The notes under the pieces were generated by a model. That model saw nothing but the letters and a program-made list of their open reading frames with translations, did no database searches and was not told where the DNA came from. From positions 3,844,001 through 3,908,000 of the forward strand of contig JBAGRP010000001.1 of NCBI GenBank assembly GCA_036924855.1: a stretch of 64,000 nt of DNA. Reading direction: 5' to 3'. A program made the translations under genes and the position numbers. Positions 7,491 through 17,014 of this stretch are shown here, piece after piece (the stretch's first letter is position 1; every line of letters begins with the position of its first letter). This DNA is from Nitrobacteraceae bacterium AZCC 2146. Its GTDB lineage: Bacteria; Pseudomonadota; Alphaproteobacteria; Rhizobiales; Xanthobacteraceae.

Positions 7491-10274
7491 CTAGCGGCCG
7501 CCCGATTGCCTGCTCATATCCTCCAAAAGGCCGCGCATCACGTCGATCTGCTTGCCGAAGCCCGCCCAATCCCCAGACCTCAACTTCTCCATTGCTCGGT
7601 TGTAGCGATCGAGCGCCTCCTGCGCCCGATTGTCTGCCGGGTTTGCGCTTGGTGCTTCCATTGCCGCGCTCGGCGCTGCCGGCACCGCGCTGGTTTCCAC
7701 GAAGAGCGCCGACAACGCCTCAGTAAGCGTCTCTTTCATGACGACATGCTCACCATAAGCCGCGATCACACGCTTGAGCTCCGGCAGATGTCCTTGCTCC
7801 GCTCGCAAGTACAGCGGCGATATATAGAGGATCGAATTCTCGATTGGAATCACGAGCAGGTTCCCCCGGATCACCCGCGAGCCCATCTGGTTCCATAGCG
7901 ATATCTGCTGGGAGATTTCGGTGTTCTGATGAATACGCGCTTCGATCTGGAACGGCCCGTAAACGAGCTTTTCCTTGGGAAACTCGTAGACGATCAGTTT
8001 ACCGTAGTCCGGCGCATCGCAGCGCGCGGCGAGCCATGCGATCATGTTGTCGCGGCGGCTCGGCACCATCGGAATCATGATGAAAAACTCAGCTTGTGCT
8101 TCTCCGGGCAGCCGCATGATGATGTAGTAGGGGACCATCGGAGTAGTACCGCCATCGCCGAGCGGCTGGCGTGGGAATTGCCAAAGATCTTCACGGTTGT
8201 AGAAAACGTCGGCCGCTTCCATGTGATAGGTTTGATAGAGCCGCGCCTGAATCAGGAAGAGGTCCTCCGGATAGCGAATGTGTTTTTGCAAATCCGGCGG
8301 CATAGCCGCGAACGGCTTGAACAGTCCCGGGAAGATGCGCTGGTAAGTGGCGGCGATCGGGTCCGCCGAGTCCATCAGATAAAAATCGACGGTGCCGTTA
8401 TATGCGTCTATGACAGCCTTCACCGAATTTCGGATGTAATTGAGATTGAGGTCGGGCGCAGGCTGCGCCGAGGGAAAATATTCGCTCGTCGTATAGGCGT
8501 CCTGCATCCAGAACATCCGCCCTTCACTGATGACCAGATACGGATCGTGATCGAGGCTGAGGAACGGAGCGATCGTGCGCACTCGTTCCTGGATGTTGCG
8601 CCGGATCAAGACTCGACTGTCGTCGGTGATGTAGCTTGAAAGAAGCAAGTTCATGTCGTTGAAGTGGTGGGCGAGAATGATTTTTCGCATCATCCCCCAC
8701 AAGGGGATGCCACCTGTGCCGTCATAGGCTGCGTAGACATTGTCTTTGCCCTTCGGATAGTCGAATTCTGGCGTGGTTCCTTTAACGACGACGTATTCGT
8801 TCTTCTCCTGTCCATAATAGATGCGCGGCTCGCGGATTTCGGGCCCCCCGTCCGCAACGGGAGGGATATCCCGCAAATAGAGGAGCGGAAGCCCTTCACC
8901 GCTCTTTTGAGTTACCGGGCTCATCACCGCACCGTTGCCGTGGGTGAACAGTACGTGGAGGTTGACCCACGTCTGTGCGTTAGGTGGCAGCAGCGAGGAT
9001 TTGAGCTCGCGCGCCGAGAGCATCACGCTTTGGTAGGCACCGCCAAGCCAATAGCGATCCACGTCCAGCTCATGCAGCTTATAGTAGGTGCGAATCTCCT
9101 GCAGTTGAGCGTAGGTATCCGACAATGGCTGCCAGTCCCACAGTCTTATATTTTCGATAGTCGCTTTGTTTGCCTCGAGCGTCTTGAAAGTAAGGTTCTG
9201 TTCAGCGGGAAATGGCTTCGCCACGATCCGATCCAGATTGTAGGCCTCCCGGGTGAGTGTGATGCTGCGTTCGATGTAGGGCCGCTCGAACTCCAGTTCG
9301 TTCGGCTTGACAAGCAATCGCTGAAACAATCCGGGGACCAAGCCGGACAATAGGAACGCGCCTCCGAAGATAAGCACCATCGCAGCGGGCAGCCGGTAGG
9401 TGCGCACCCACAAATTCGCCCACGCGGCGAATGCGGCTGCGATCGAAAGCCCGATCAGAAACCACAACACGGGCAGTTCCACATGCACGTCCGTGTAGCC
9501 TGCACCGACCACTACTCCATTGTCGCCGTAGAGCAGCAGGTAGCGATCGAGACTGTAGGACCACGCCTTCACGGCAAAGAAAAAACCAAGAAGCACTGAG
9601 CCGTGGGCAATCGCTGTCGGCGAGATCGATCGTCGCTGGACCTGGTATTCGATGTCGCCATGCGCCCAATAGATCAATCCAGCCAGGAGCGTGCTCAAGA
9701 AGAGCGTTAGCAAGGCCCAATTCTTGATGGCGATATAGGCGGGCAGCGAAAAGAGATAGAATCCAATGTCTTTGTCGTAAAGTGGCTCGTTCGCGCCATA
9801 CGGCACGTGATAAAGGAACTGCAGAAAAACGTTCCAGTTGCTGACCTCGCCCAAAGCGACAAGCAAAGCGGCGAGTCCGACGCTGCCAGCGACGGTGAGG
9901 GGCCACGGCACCTGATTGCGCATGAATTCGAACAGATCGGATGGCGTCGCTGTGGCCGCGAGCTTCCAGTCGAAGCCGGCGGGAAGCCGGCCTAGCCGCC
10001 GTCGTGTAAAATTAAGTGCGAGCCGTGCGTTCACCCACACGATGGCGGCAGTTGCCGCAAAGACCACAAGAAAAACTCCGGCCTTCGTTCCGATCGTCGT
10101 CCAGAAGACCTGTAAATAGCCGACCTCGGAAAACCACATCCAGTTGACCAGGAAGTCACCTGCGAACCCGAGCAGGAGCAGGCAAATTCCGGCGACGATG
10201 GCAGCAACGATGATCCTTCCCACGGCGTTTCGCCCTGGTGCCTTCCGTTCGGGTCCGGAAATCCCGATCGTCAT
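7491..10274 (-). CDS. UPF0182 family large membrane protein
   Basis: The product (about 927 residues) has seven or so N-terminal membrane helices (to about residue 320), a long soluble region with the YYGQEKNEYVVV and AAYDGTGGIPL segments typical of UPF0182 (COG1615), and a C-terminal charged tail. Length is normal for the family. The molecular function is not known. I place the start at ATG 10274 because the frame upstream has atypical composition; an ATG at about 10343 is an alternative. No operon partner is visible: the next gene upstream runs the other way. Confidence 0.88.
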   Translation of the reverse strand: MTIGISGPERKAPGRNAVGRIIVAAIVAGICLLLLGFAGDFLVNWMWFSEVGYLQVFWTTIGTKAGVFLVVFAATAAIVWVNARLALNFTRRRLGRLPAGFDWKLAATATPSDLFEFMRNQVPWPLTVAGSVGLAALLVALGEVSNWNVFLQFLYHVPYGANEPLYDKDIGFYLFSLPAYIAIKNWALLTLFLSTLLAGLIYWAHGDIEYQVQRRSISPTAIAHGSVLLGFFFAVKAWSYSLDRYLLLYGDNGVVVGAGYTDVHVELPVLWFLIGLSIAAAFAAWANLWVRTYRLPAAMVLIFGGAFLLSGLVPGLFQRLLVKPNELEFERPYIERSITLTREAYNLDRIVAKPFPAEQNLTFKTLEANKATIENIRLWDWQPLSDTYAQLQEIRTYYKLHELDVDRYWLGGAYQSVMLSARELKSSLLPPNAQTWVNLHVLFTHGNGAVMSPVTQKSGEGLPLLYLRDIPPVADGGPEIREPRIYYGQEKNEYVVVKGTTPEFDYPKGKDNVYAAYDGTGGIPLWGMMRKIILAHHFNDMNLLLSSYITDDSRVLIRRNIQERVRTIAPFLSLDHDPYLVISEGRMFWMQDAYTTSEYFPSAQPAPDLNLNYIRNSVKAVIDAYNGTVDFYLMDSADPIAATYQRIFPGLFKPFAAMPPDLQKHIRYPEDLFLIQARLYQTYHMEAADVFYNREDLWQFPRQPLGDGGTTPMVPYYIIMRLPGEAQAEFFIMIPMVPSRRDNMIAWLAARCDAPDYGKLIVYEFPKEKLVYGPFQIEARIHQNTEISQQISLWNQMGSRVIRGNLLVIPIENSILYISPLYLRAEQGHLPELKRVIAAYGEHVVMKETLTEALSALFVETSAVPAAPSAAMEAPSANPADNRAQEALDRYNRAMEKLRSGDWAGFGKQIDVMRGLLEDMSRQSGGR

Positions 10275-10404
10275 CGTTTGACTATAGCAGAAACAGGGAA
10301 TGCGATGGTGTCTATCGGGAGTTTCGTACCTGTTTTTTTGTGCCATGCTACCTACATTAAAGCCGACGCGCGCATGAGGTGATGCGCCAACCGGGAGAGC
10401 GCGC

Positions 10405-10497
10405 ATGAGCCGCGATCTCGCAGCTGCGTTGCGTGCGCAAATCGAGGCGCACCGAATGGTTGATATGTGCGATATGATCTCCGCCTGGTTTGACTAG
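10405..10497 (+). CDS. 30-residue upstream open frame before rocD
   Basis: An ATG-initiated frame of 30 codons ends in TAG nine bases before the rocD start, on the same strand, and has a GGGAGAG ribosome site. Its second half is rich in Met, Asp and Trp (HRMVDMCDMISAWFD). The size, position and ribosome site fit a leader peptide or a very small protein. I cannot tell whether it is translated. It contains no run of arginine or ornithine-pathway codons that would show classical attenuation. Confidence 0.4.
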   Translation: MSRDLAAALRAQIEAHRMVDMCDMISAWFD

Positions 10498-10506
10498 GGG
10501 TGCGCC

Positions 10507-11724
10507 ATGAGTGATCTCGCCAACCTCGAAGCCCGCTTCGGCGCAGAAAATTATGCCCCGTTGCCGGTCACCATCGTTCGCGGGGAGGGAATTTACTTAT
10601 GGGACGAGGCGGGCCGGCGCTACGTTGATATGATGGGAGCGTATTCCGCGGTCAGTTTCGGCCATTGTCATCCGCGTCTCGTCAAGGCGCTGACCGAGCA
10701 GGCGCAGCGACTTGACACGATCTCGCGCGCTTATTTTAGCGACCGGTTGGGGCCGTTTCTTGCCAGGGCTTGTGCGCTCACCGGATTTGACGCCGCGTTG
10801 CCCATGAACAGCGGCGCGGAAGCCGTCGAGACGGCACTCAAGGCAGCGCGCAAATGGGCCTACAAGGTCAAGGGTGTGCCGCCCGATCGGGCCGAAATCA
10901 TTGCGGCGGACGGCAACTTCCATGGCCGCACCATCTCGATCGTTGGCTTTTCTTCCGTGGCGCAGTATCGCGATGGCTTCGGACCGTTTCCGCCTGGCTT
11001 CAAGCTCGTGCCGTTCGGCGACGCATCGGCGCTGGCTGCGGCCATTACCCCTGAAACGGCGGCCTTTCTGGTCGAACCGATTCAGGGCGAAGGCGGAATC
11101 AATGTGCCGCCCCCGGGTTATCTCGCCGAGGTCGCGCGCATCTGCCGGGCAAACAATGTGCTGCTGCTGTGCGACGAGATCCAGAGCGGCCTGGGCCGCA
11201 CTGGCCGGCTGCTCGCGTGTCAACACGAAGGGGTCGTGCCGGACGGGCTGATGCTCGGCAAGGCGCTCGGCGGTGGGCTCCTGCCCGTGTCGCTGTTCCT
11301 CGCTCGCCGGGAGCTCATGCAGGTATTCACTCCGGGGGATCATGGCAGCACATTTGGGGGCAATCCAATCGCTGCGGCGGTTGGGTTAGCGGCCCTTGAC
11401 ACGCTGATCGACGAGGGATTGGTCGAACACGCCGCGACCGTCGGCGCGCATCTGCTCGGTCGGCTCTCTTCCATCAATAATCCGATCATCCGCGAGGTGC
11501 GCGGTTGCGGTCTGTTCGCCGGGGTCGAGTTGCACCGGAACATGGCAAACGCCGGCACGGCGGTAAGACGCTTGCTTCAGGCCGGAGTGTTGACCAAGGA
11601 TACCCACCGAAACACGATACGTTTCGCTCCACCCCTGATCATCAACGAGTCGCAAATTGACTGGGCCGTAGACCGATTAACCGAAGTACTGGAGGAAACC
11701 GCCGCATCGACTGTTCAGGCGTAG
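10507..11724 (+). CDS. rocD: Ornithine aminotransferase
   Basis: A 405-residue fold-type I PLP enzyme of class III aminotransferases that converts ornithine and 2-oxoglutarate to glutamate semialdehyde and glutamate. Visible motifs are NSGAEAVETALK (101-112) for phosphate binding, FHGRT (138-142), the PLP-contacting Asp223 in CDEIQSG, and the Schiff-base Lys252 in MLGKALGGG. The sequence between FSSVAQYRDGFGPFPPG and the VEPIQGEGG block follows ornithine aminotransferase rather than acetylornithine or GABA enzymes. It usually sits beside arginase in arginine catabolism; no arginase gene is in the window. Confidence 0.9.
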   Translation: MSDLANLEARFGAENYAPLPVTIVRGEGIYLWDEAGRRYVDMMGAYSAVSFGHCHPRLVKALTEQAQRLDTISRAYFSDRLGPFLARACALTGFDAALPMNSGAEAVETALKAARKWAYKVKGVPPDRAEIIAADGNFHGRTISIVGFSSVAQYRDGFGPFPPGFKLVPFGDASALAAAITPETAAFLVEPIQGEGGINVPPPGYLAEVARICRANNVLLLCDEIQSGLGRTGRLLACQHEGVVPDGLMLGKALGGGLLPVSLFLARRELMQVFTPGDHGSTFGGNPIAAAVGLAALDTLIDEGLVEHAATVGAHLLGRLSSINNPIIREVRGCGLFAGVELHRNMANAGTAVRRLLQAGVLTKDTHRNTIRFAPPLIINESQIDWAVDRLTEVLEETAASTVQA

Positions 11725-11742
11725 GGAAAACGAAAGTTGGCG

Positions 11743-12537
11743 ATGAAACGAATGTTCGGAGCCGCTGCGCTGTGCCTCGGTCTTCTCGCCGCGACGGCAC
11801 AGGCGCAGAACATGATGCGCAACGTCGACCTGTCGTCGCCCGACATGGTCTCGGCGGAAATGACGCGTGCCGAGGTCGAGGCCGTGCTGGCTGCAGCGAC
11901 CGTCGCCGCGCCCGCCGATTTCACCGGCAAGAGGCTGTCTGGCCTCGACCTCTCCGGGCTCGACCTGTCCGGCGCGATCTTTCGCGCGGCCCGGCTCAAC
12001 AAAACGAAGCTTGTCGGCGCGAAGCTCGATCGCGCTGTCCTCGACCAGGCATGGCTGCTCGAAGCGGACCTCACGGGCGCAAGCCTGAGGGGCGCAAACC
12101 TGTTCGCCTCGCAGATGCTTCGCGCCCGGCTCGACGGCGCCGATCTCTCGCAAGCGCGCGTTGCGGCTGACTTGACTGGCGCGAGCCTCGTCGGAGCTTC
12201 GATCGCGGGCGCGAACCTGGGTGCAGACATGCGCAACCAGTCGATGGGCCTCATCCGGACCGTGTTGAAATCCGCCAATCTGGAGCGCTTGAACGCGCAC
12301 GGCGCCGACCTGTCCCGCGTTGACCTCGAATTCGCTTCGCTGAAGGACGCCGACTTGACCAATGCTTCCCTGAAAGGCTCCCAGCTCGGCGGAACTGACC
12401 TCACTCGCGCTACCTTCATTGGTACCGATTTCGACAGCGCCGATCTCACTTCGGCGAAGCTCAGCGCGCCGATCGGCCTCGACCGGGCCAAAAATTTCGA
12501 CAAAGTAAAAAACCGCGACCGGCTGATAAGAGAGTGA
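11743..12537 (+). CDS. Secreted pentapeptide-repeat protein
   Basis: The protein has a signal peptide (first ~20 residues, ending AQA) and then two blocks of A(D/N)LXX pentapeptide repeats (about residues 65-160 and 175-245), which fold as a right-handed quadrilateral beta helix. Repeat residues such as LSGLDLSGLDLSG and LEADLTGASLRGANL are clear. The start is ATG 11743 with a GGGAAAACGAAAG upstream; a TTG six bases earlier is possible. It follows rocD by 18 bp on the same strand. Export makes a gyrase-mimic role unlikely; the true role is unknown. Confidence 0.85.
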   Translation: MKRMFGAAALCLGLLAATAQAQNMMRNVDLSSPDMVSAEMTRAEVEAVLAAATVAAPADFTGKRLSGLDLSGLDLSGAIFRAARLNKTKLVGAKLDRAVLDQAWLLEADLTGASLRGANLFASQMLRARLDGADLSQARVAADLTGASLVGASIAGANLGADMRNQSMGLIRTVLKSANLERLNAHGADLSRVDLEFASLKDADLTNASLKGSQLGGTDLTRATFIGTDFDSADLTSAKLSAPIGLDRAKNFDKVKNRDRLIRE

Positions 12538-12570
12538 CGGCTCCAAGCGCTCGGTCGCCGTACCATGGCG

Positions 12571-12672
12571 TTAGAGCATGAGAAGCGGACCTGGATTGTC
12601 GGCGGAGACGACAAGCATCAACTCGCTCCGGGCCCGGCTGAGCGCGGCGTAAAGCAGCACCAGTCCCGGGCA
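12571..12672 (-). pseudogene. Remnant of a superfamily 1 helicase C-terminus
   Basis: Reading left from about 12672 to a TAA at 12571 gives about 33 codons that include LLYAALSRARSELMLVV. This closely matches the motif VI region (LYVALTRAR-type) that ends UvrD/RecD/TraA-type helicases. No upstream helicase motifs remain. It is a short remnant next to a plasmid-like small gene. Confidence 0.45.
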
Positions 12673-12874
12673 ATGATCCGTTCACAAGGATCCCTTCCAA
12701 GAATGATAGCCACGCTCGTTGAGCCATATCGCAATTTTGGGCACCAAGCGGTACAGTGATGCCATCGCCATTCTGCGCAAGATTGAAGGCGAGACGCTCC
12801 GGGCGCGCTGAGATTTTGCCCACCGTGTTAGCCTAACAGATCTCGGCTGCACGAGGCTTTGTCTCCAAGAGCTT

Positions 12875-13165
12875 TCAGTCGCCGCCTTGCGGATTACCAT
12901 GCTCCGAGGCTTTTTCCCCTCGGCGCGCCAATCTGGCGTAGCCAACCCTTAATTGATCCGCCGATATCGGACCGCCATCAGCTCGCCGCGCTCCGGCGCG
13001 AGCGAGGAGGGATGCCATGCTGCGCCACGTGAGACCCGACGTGGCGCGGAGCTTGGTGACCTCGTCGAGATGGTGAGCCAGCACGCGCTCGAACGGCACG
13101 CGCTCACCATCAACAGTCAACTCAGCAACGAACTTCTCAGCCCAAGATTTCGAATCGATACTCAT
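12875..13165 (-). CDS. Small plasmid/ICE-type helix-turn-helix protein
   Basis: A 96-residue basic protein from ATG 13165. Residues 35-80 (GLTWRSMASLLARAGAR and following SADQLRVGYARL) look like a helix-turn-helix of the kind found in small proteins encoded on plasmids and integrative elements of rhizobia. I do not recognise an exact family. Its start codon lies only a few bases from where a truncated flgF frame begins on the other strand, so it marks the insertion boundary. A helicase tail lies 200 bp downstream. It is likely intact, but its role is unknown. Confidence 0.5.
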   Translation of the reverse strand: MSIDSKSWAEKFVAELTVDGERVPFERVLAHHLDEVTKLRATSGLTWRSMASLLARAGARRADGGPISADQLRVGYARLARRGEKASEHGNPQGGD

Positions 13166-13170
13166 TGCCG

Positions 13171-13302
13171 CAACCCTTGCTGGAATTGACGCAGATGATG
13201 ACCGCGCAGCGCGCCTTCCAGGGCGTGAGTTCGCTGATCGAGAGCTCCGAGGGCACAATGCAGAACGCCATTCGTACGCTTGGCGAGCCGTCGAAGTCAT
13301 GA
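13171..13302 (+). pseudogene. flgF: flgF 3' remnant (flagellar basal-body rod protein)
   Basis: The frame from about 13171 to TGA 13302 encodes PLLELTQMMTAQRAFQGVSS and a tail ending in AIRTLGEPSKS. This is the C-terminal coiled-coil segment of a FlgF-type rod protein. The remaining four fifths or more of the gene is missing; the left neighbour is an unrelated gene on the other strand. fliI follows 28 bp downstream, the order flgF-fliI seen in other alphaproteobacteria. I read it as a deletion/insertion scar. Confidence 0.6.
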
Positions 13303-13330
13303 TGACCAGCAATGAAAACATGAGAGCCGG

Positions 13331-14626
13331 ATGAACGCGCTCGAACGAATCGAATTCACGCTGGCGTCGCTGCGCAAGGACGTGCCTCCGGTACGGGTTG
13401 GCGGCATCGTTTCAGAAGTCGCGCCAACACACTATCGGGTGTCGGGCCTGTCGCGCTTTGTGAAACTGGGCGAATTGCTCGGGCTGGAGATCGAGGGTCA
13501 GGTGCATCTCGGCGAAATCGTCCGGATCGACGGCGACGGGGTCACCGCCAAGCCATTCGATTCGCATGTCGCGGCCGGCCTCGGTCTTGTGGCCTATCGC
13601 CTGCCGCCCAAGACCTTTTCGCCTCATCCCAGCTGGAAAGGTCGCGTCATCAACGCGCTCGGCGAACCGCTCGATGGCGAAGGCGCGTTGCCAGTCGGCG
13701 AGCGGGTCATGTCGACCGATGCCGGCCCTCCGCCGGCGATGAGCCGCGCGCGCGTGCGTGCGCCGTTGCGGACGGGCGTGCGCGTCATCGATCTTTTTAC
13801 ACCGCTGTGTATCGGCCAGAGAATCGGCATTTTCGCAGGCTCGGGCGTGGGTAAAACAACCTTGCTCTCCATGCTGGCCCAAAGTTCGGGATTCGACACG
13901 GTGGTGACAGCTCTGGTCGGTGAACGCGGCCGCGAGGTCCGCGAGTTCCTGGAAGAGTCGCTGGTTCGCCATAAATCTCGCGCCATCACGGTGGTTTCAA
14001 CCAGTGACGAAAGCCCGATGATGCGACGTCTGGCGGCCAAAACCGCCACGACAATCGCTGAATACTTTCGGGACCGCGGCGAATCGGTGCTGCTGATTGT
14101 CGACTCCGTGACGCGATTTGCCCATGCGGCCCGCGAGGTTGCGCTGGCGACCGGCGAACCCGCGATTGCGCGCGGCTATGCGCCGAGCGTCTTCAGCGAC
14201 CTGCCACGCCTGCTGGAGCGATCCGGTCCGGGCACCGATGGCAAAGGTTCCATCACCGGCATCTTCGCCGTCCTCGTGGACGGCGACGACCACAACGAGC
14301 CGGTGGCGGATACGGTGCGCAGCACCCTCGACGGCCACATCGTGCTCGATCGGGAAGTGGGCGACCAGGGACGTTTTCCGGCCGTCAACGTGCTGTCATC
14401 CGTGTCGCGCCTGGCCCAACACGTCTGGTCGCCGGAAGAGAACAATCTGGTCCGCAAGTTGCGCGCCATGATCGCCCGTTACGAGGATACGCGCGATCTT
14501 CGCCTGATGGGGGGCTATCAGCCGGGCCGCGACAACGAACTCGATCAGGCGGTGCAACTGGTGCCGAATATCTACGACGTGATGCGGCAAGCGCCATCGG
14601 ACCCGGCCTGCACGGAACCGTTCTAG
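13331..14626 (+). CDS. fliI: Flagellum-specific ATPase FliI, slightly shortened
   Basis: A 431-residue F1-beta-like ATPase that energises flagellar type III export at the cytoplasmic face. Walker A is AGSGVGKTT (169-177, Lys175) and Walker B is LLIVDS (Asp258). The export-ATPase signature SDLPRLLERSG and the IPNIYD-like C-terminal helix region (VPNIYDVMRQ) are present. The frame ends EPF-TAG, but the next eleven codons (ELLAVIKNAIG, then TAG at 14660) continue like the normal FliI C-terminus. The annotated stop is therefore probably a nonsense change removing about 12 residues. Upstream flgF is truncated, so this flagellar locus looks to be decaying. Whether the ATPase still works is unknown. 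Confidence 0.88.
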   Translation: MNALERIEFTLASLRKDVPPVRVGGIVSEVAPTHYRVSGLSRFVKLGELLGLEIEGQVHLGEIVRIDGDGVTAKPFDSHVAAGLGLVAYRLPPKTFSPHPSWKGRVINALGEPLDGEGALPVGERVMSTDAGPPPAMSRARVRAPLRTGVRVIDLFTPLCIGQRIGIFAGSGVGKTTLLSMLAQSSGFDTVVTALVGERGREVREFLEESLVRHKSRAITVVSTSDESPMMRRLAAKTATTIAEYFRDRGESVLLIVDSVTRFAHAAREVALATGEPAIARGYAPSVFSDLPRLLERSGPGTDGKGSITGIFAVLVDGDDHNEPVADTVRSTLDGHIVLDREVGDQGRFPAVNVLSSVSRLAQHVWSPEENNLVRKLRAMIARYEDTRDLRLMGGYQPGRDNELDQAVQLVPNIYDVMRQAPSDPACTEPF

Positions 14627-14918
14627 GAACTGCTGGCGGTCATCAAAAACGCGATTGGATAGCCATTGCCACTGACGGCGGGTGAAACCGTTTCGAGCTG
14701 GACCGCGGCACGTCCGCACATCTGTCCCCAGCTTGCGCGGTATTGGCGCACGGATCGCCCTCGACGACTTCGGCAAGCCCGCAACGCCTTCCTAAAAAAA
14801 TCCGCATCCAATTGATGCAGGCAGCTGATCAACGCGCCGCACTTGCCAGTCTGCACGACAAGCAACCGGGAACCTCTGCACCCGGCATCCGCGTCACTTG
14901 CAAGAATGGTGCTGCATT

Positions 14919-16823
14919 TTACGCGAGGTGCGCCCGAGCGCCCGCGGTCACGAGCTTGCCGGCTTCAGGACAGCCGATCCACCGGCGTGAGGCATCATCT
15001 TCAAGTTCAGCGACGTCGGCCGCGCGGCGCGCAAGGATCGCACGTTGATTGACGTAGCCCTTGTCGGTGATCTCGCCGGCATCCACAGACGGCGGCTCAG
15101 CCAACAAAAGCGCGCGGGTCGCGTGGGTCGACGATCCACCGCCCGTGGCTTTAAGTCTTGCAAGCCCCTGCGCAATCGCAGCGCGGACGCCTTCGCTGCG
15201 GAGCACATCGCCGATATCGGCCGTATCCGGCAGACGCGACGCCAGACGACACGCTGCAATATTCGGAATCAGTAGAAAGCGCACCTCGTCGCCACCGTGA
15301 CCGGCAACCACGATGTCCTGTACCAACGGCGACAGCGCAGAAATCCCGGCGACGCGCAACGTGCCGACATTGACCCAGGTTCCGGACGTCAGTTTGAAGT
15401 CCTCGGCGATCCGGCCGTCGAAGAACAATCCTAGCTCCGGACGCTCCGAATCTGCCAAGGCCACGGCATCTCCGATCAGGTAGAAGCCTTCCGCGTCGAA
15501 CGCCTTCGCGGTCAGCTCCGGCGCCTTCCAATATCCCGGCGTGACGTTGGGTCCGCGCACTCGCACTTCGAGCTTGTCATCTGACGGCACCAGCTTGAGT
15601 TCGGTACCGGGGGTCGGCACGCCGATATTGCCGGAACGTCGCGCCTGGAAATGACAATCCGTAGCCAATGGCGAGGTCTCTGTGGATCCCCAGGCAGAGA
15701 CCATGGGCATCGCACGGCCGACCGTCTTGATCGAAAGATCCTCCAACGCCACCCAAAGACTTTGCGGCAACGCTGCGCCGGCATAGAAGACAAACTTGAC
15801 TTCGGTAAAGAAGCGGAGCCGCAAGGCCTCATCTTCGCGCAGGGCTCCGATCAGCATGTCGAAGCCGCGCGGTACATTGAAATAGACCGTCGGCATCACG
15901 CTGCGCAGATTAGCCAAAGACGTCGCAAACAGGCCGGGCGCCGGCTTTCCGCTATCGATGTACAGCGTCCCGCCATTGCGCAGCACCATATTGAAATTGT
16001 GGTTGGCTCCGAACGTGTGGCTCCACGGCAGCCAATCGAGAATAACGAGATCGGTCTGCGGCGTGTCGAGAAACGGCCAGGTCTGAGCCTTCGCCTGCTG
16101 GCTGGAGGTCAACATGCGCTGGGTATTGATCACCGCCTTCGGCGCCCCCGTCGATCCCGACGTGAAGAGAAATTTTGCAATCGTGTCTGCATCGATAGCT
16201 GCAAAAGCCTCGTCAACCGCGGCATTGACGGGCGTGGCTGCAACATCGCCAAAGGATGTCGCGTCGCCGCTCGCATCGCCGCTGATGACGGTTCCTGTAT
16301 GCAGAGATCTGATCGCTGCCAGCGCCGGCCCGAATGCGCCGAGGTTCGAGACATAGATCGCGCCGGGATCGAGCAACGCGACCGTGCTGCGGAGCTTCTC
16401 GAAGTCCTTCGACACCAGCGAATAGGCCGGCGACACCGCGGCAACGGGGACGCCGACATGCATGGCAGCAAGAGCAAGCACCGCGTGCTCGATACTGTTA
16501 TCCGAGAGCACGGCGAACGGGCGCTGCGCGCTCATGCCTTGGGCCAGGATCCAGGCACCCACGGAGCGTACCTTGCGCAGCGTTTCGGCGTAGCTCAGCG
16601 TCTTCCAGGGAAGGTCCACGCCTGACCGCTCGGCGAGAAAGATCTTGTCCGGCACCTGCCCTGCCCAGTGTTCGAGCCAGTCGCCGACACAGCGCGCGAA
16701 AGGCCGCAACGGCGTCGTCGACCGCAGAATGATCGAACCGTCGGGTCGCCGTTCGGACGTTACGCCCGGCTTCAGGAAGAGATCATCACCAGAATCGCAT
16801 GCGTCCTCGCTCGCCAAAAGCAT
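14919..16823 (-). CDS. Feruloyl-CoA synthetase-like AMP-forming acyl-CoA ligase
   Basis: The 634-residue protein belongs to the ANL adenylating enzymes. The P-loop LFTSGSTGAPKAV lies at about 225-237, the core GSTETSP motif at about 385, and the YLIGDA motif at about 450. Overall sequence, length and C-terminus resemble the feruloyl-CoA synthase branch (Fcs), which activates hydroxycinnamates with CoA and ATP. I start at ATG 16823, which has GGGGGAGG upstream; a GTG six codons earlier is in frame. It follows boxA on the same strand after about 190 bp, so it may be expressed with the benzoate genes. The exact aromatic acid is uncertain. Confidence 0.75.
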   Translation of the reverse strand: MLLASEDACDSGDDLFLKPGVTSERRPDGSIILRSTTPLRPFARCVGDWLEHWAGQVPDKIFLAERSGVDLPWKTLSYAETLRKVRSVGAWILAQGMSAQRPFAVLSDNSIEHAVLALAAMHVGVPVAAVSPAYSLVSKDFEKLRSTVALLDPGAIYVSNLGAFGPALAAIRSLHTGTVISGDASGDATSFGDVAATPVNAAVDEAFAAIDADTIAKFLFTSGSTGAPKAVINTQRMLTSSQQAKAQTWPFLDTPQTDLVILDWLPWSHTFGANHNFNMVLRNGGTLYIDSGKPAPGLFATSLANLRSVMPTVYFNVPRGFDMLIGALREDEALRLRFFTEVKFVFYAGAALPQSLWVALEDLSIKTVGRAMPMVSAWGSTETSPLATDCHFQARRSGNIGVPTPGTELKLVPSDDKLEVRVRGPNVTPGYWKAPELTAKAFDAEGFYLIGDAVALADSERPELGLFFDGRIAEDFKLTSGTWVNVGTLRVAGISALSPLVQDIVVAGHGGDEVRFLLIPNIAACRLASRLPDTADIGDVLRSEGVRAAIAQGLARLKATGGGSSTHATRALLLAEPPSVDAGEITDKGYVNQRAILARRAADVAELEDDASRRWIGCPEAGKLVTAGARAHLA

Positions 16824-17014
16824 CGTCTTCGCCTCCCCCACATCACACCCTGAGCTTTTTATTTGGGCTCTCGATCGACACAGGTCTTCCAGGACGTGTT
16901 TCGAACGATCGCCAACTTACTCTGCTTCTAAGGTCTAAACCGGGTCATCCGAACCGAGGTCCCGGGCATTCTGCAACATCCGACTCCTGAGTCGGAGACA
17001 ATTCCGCGCTTGGA

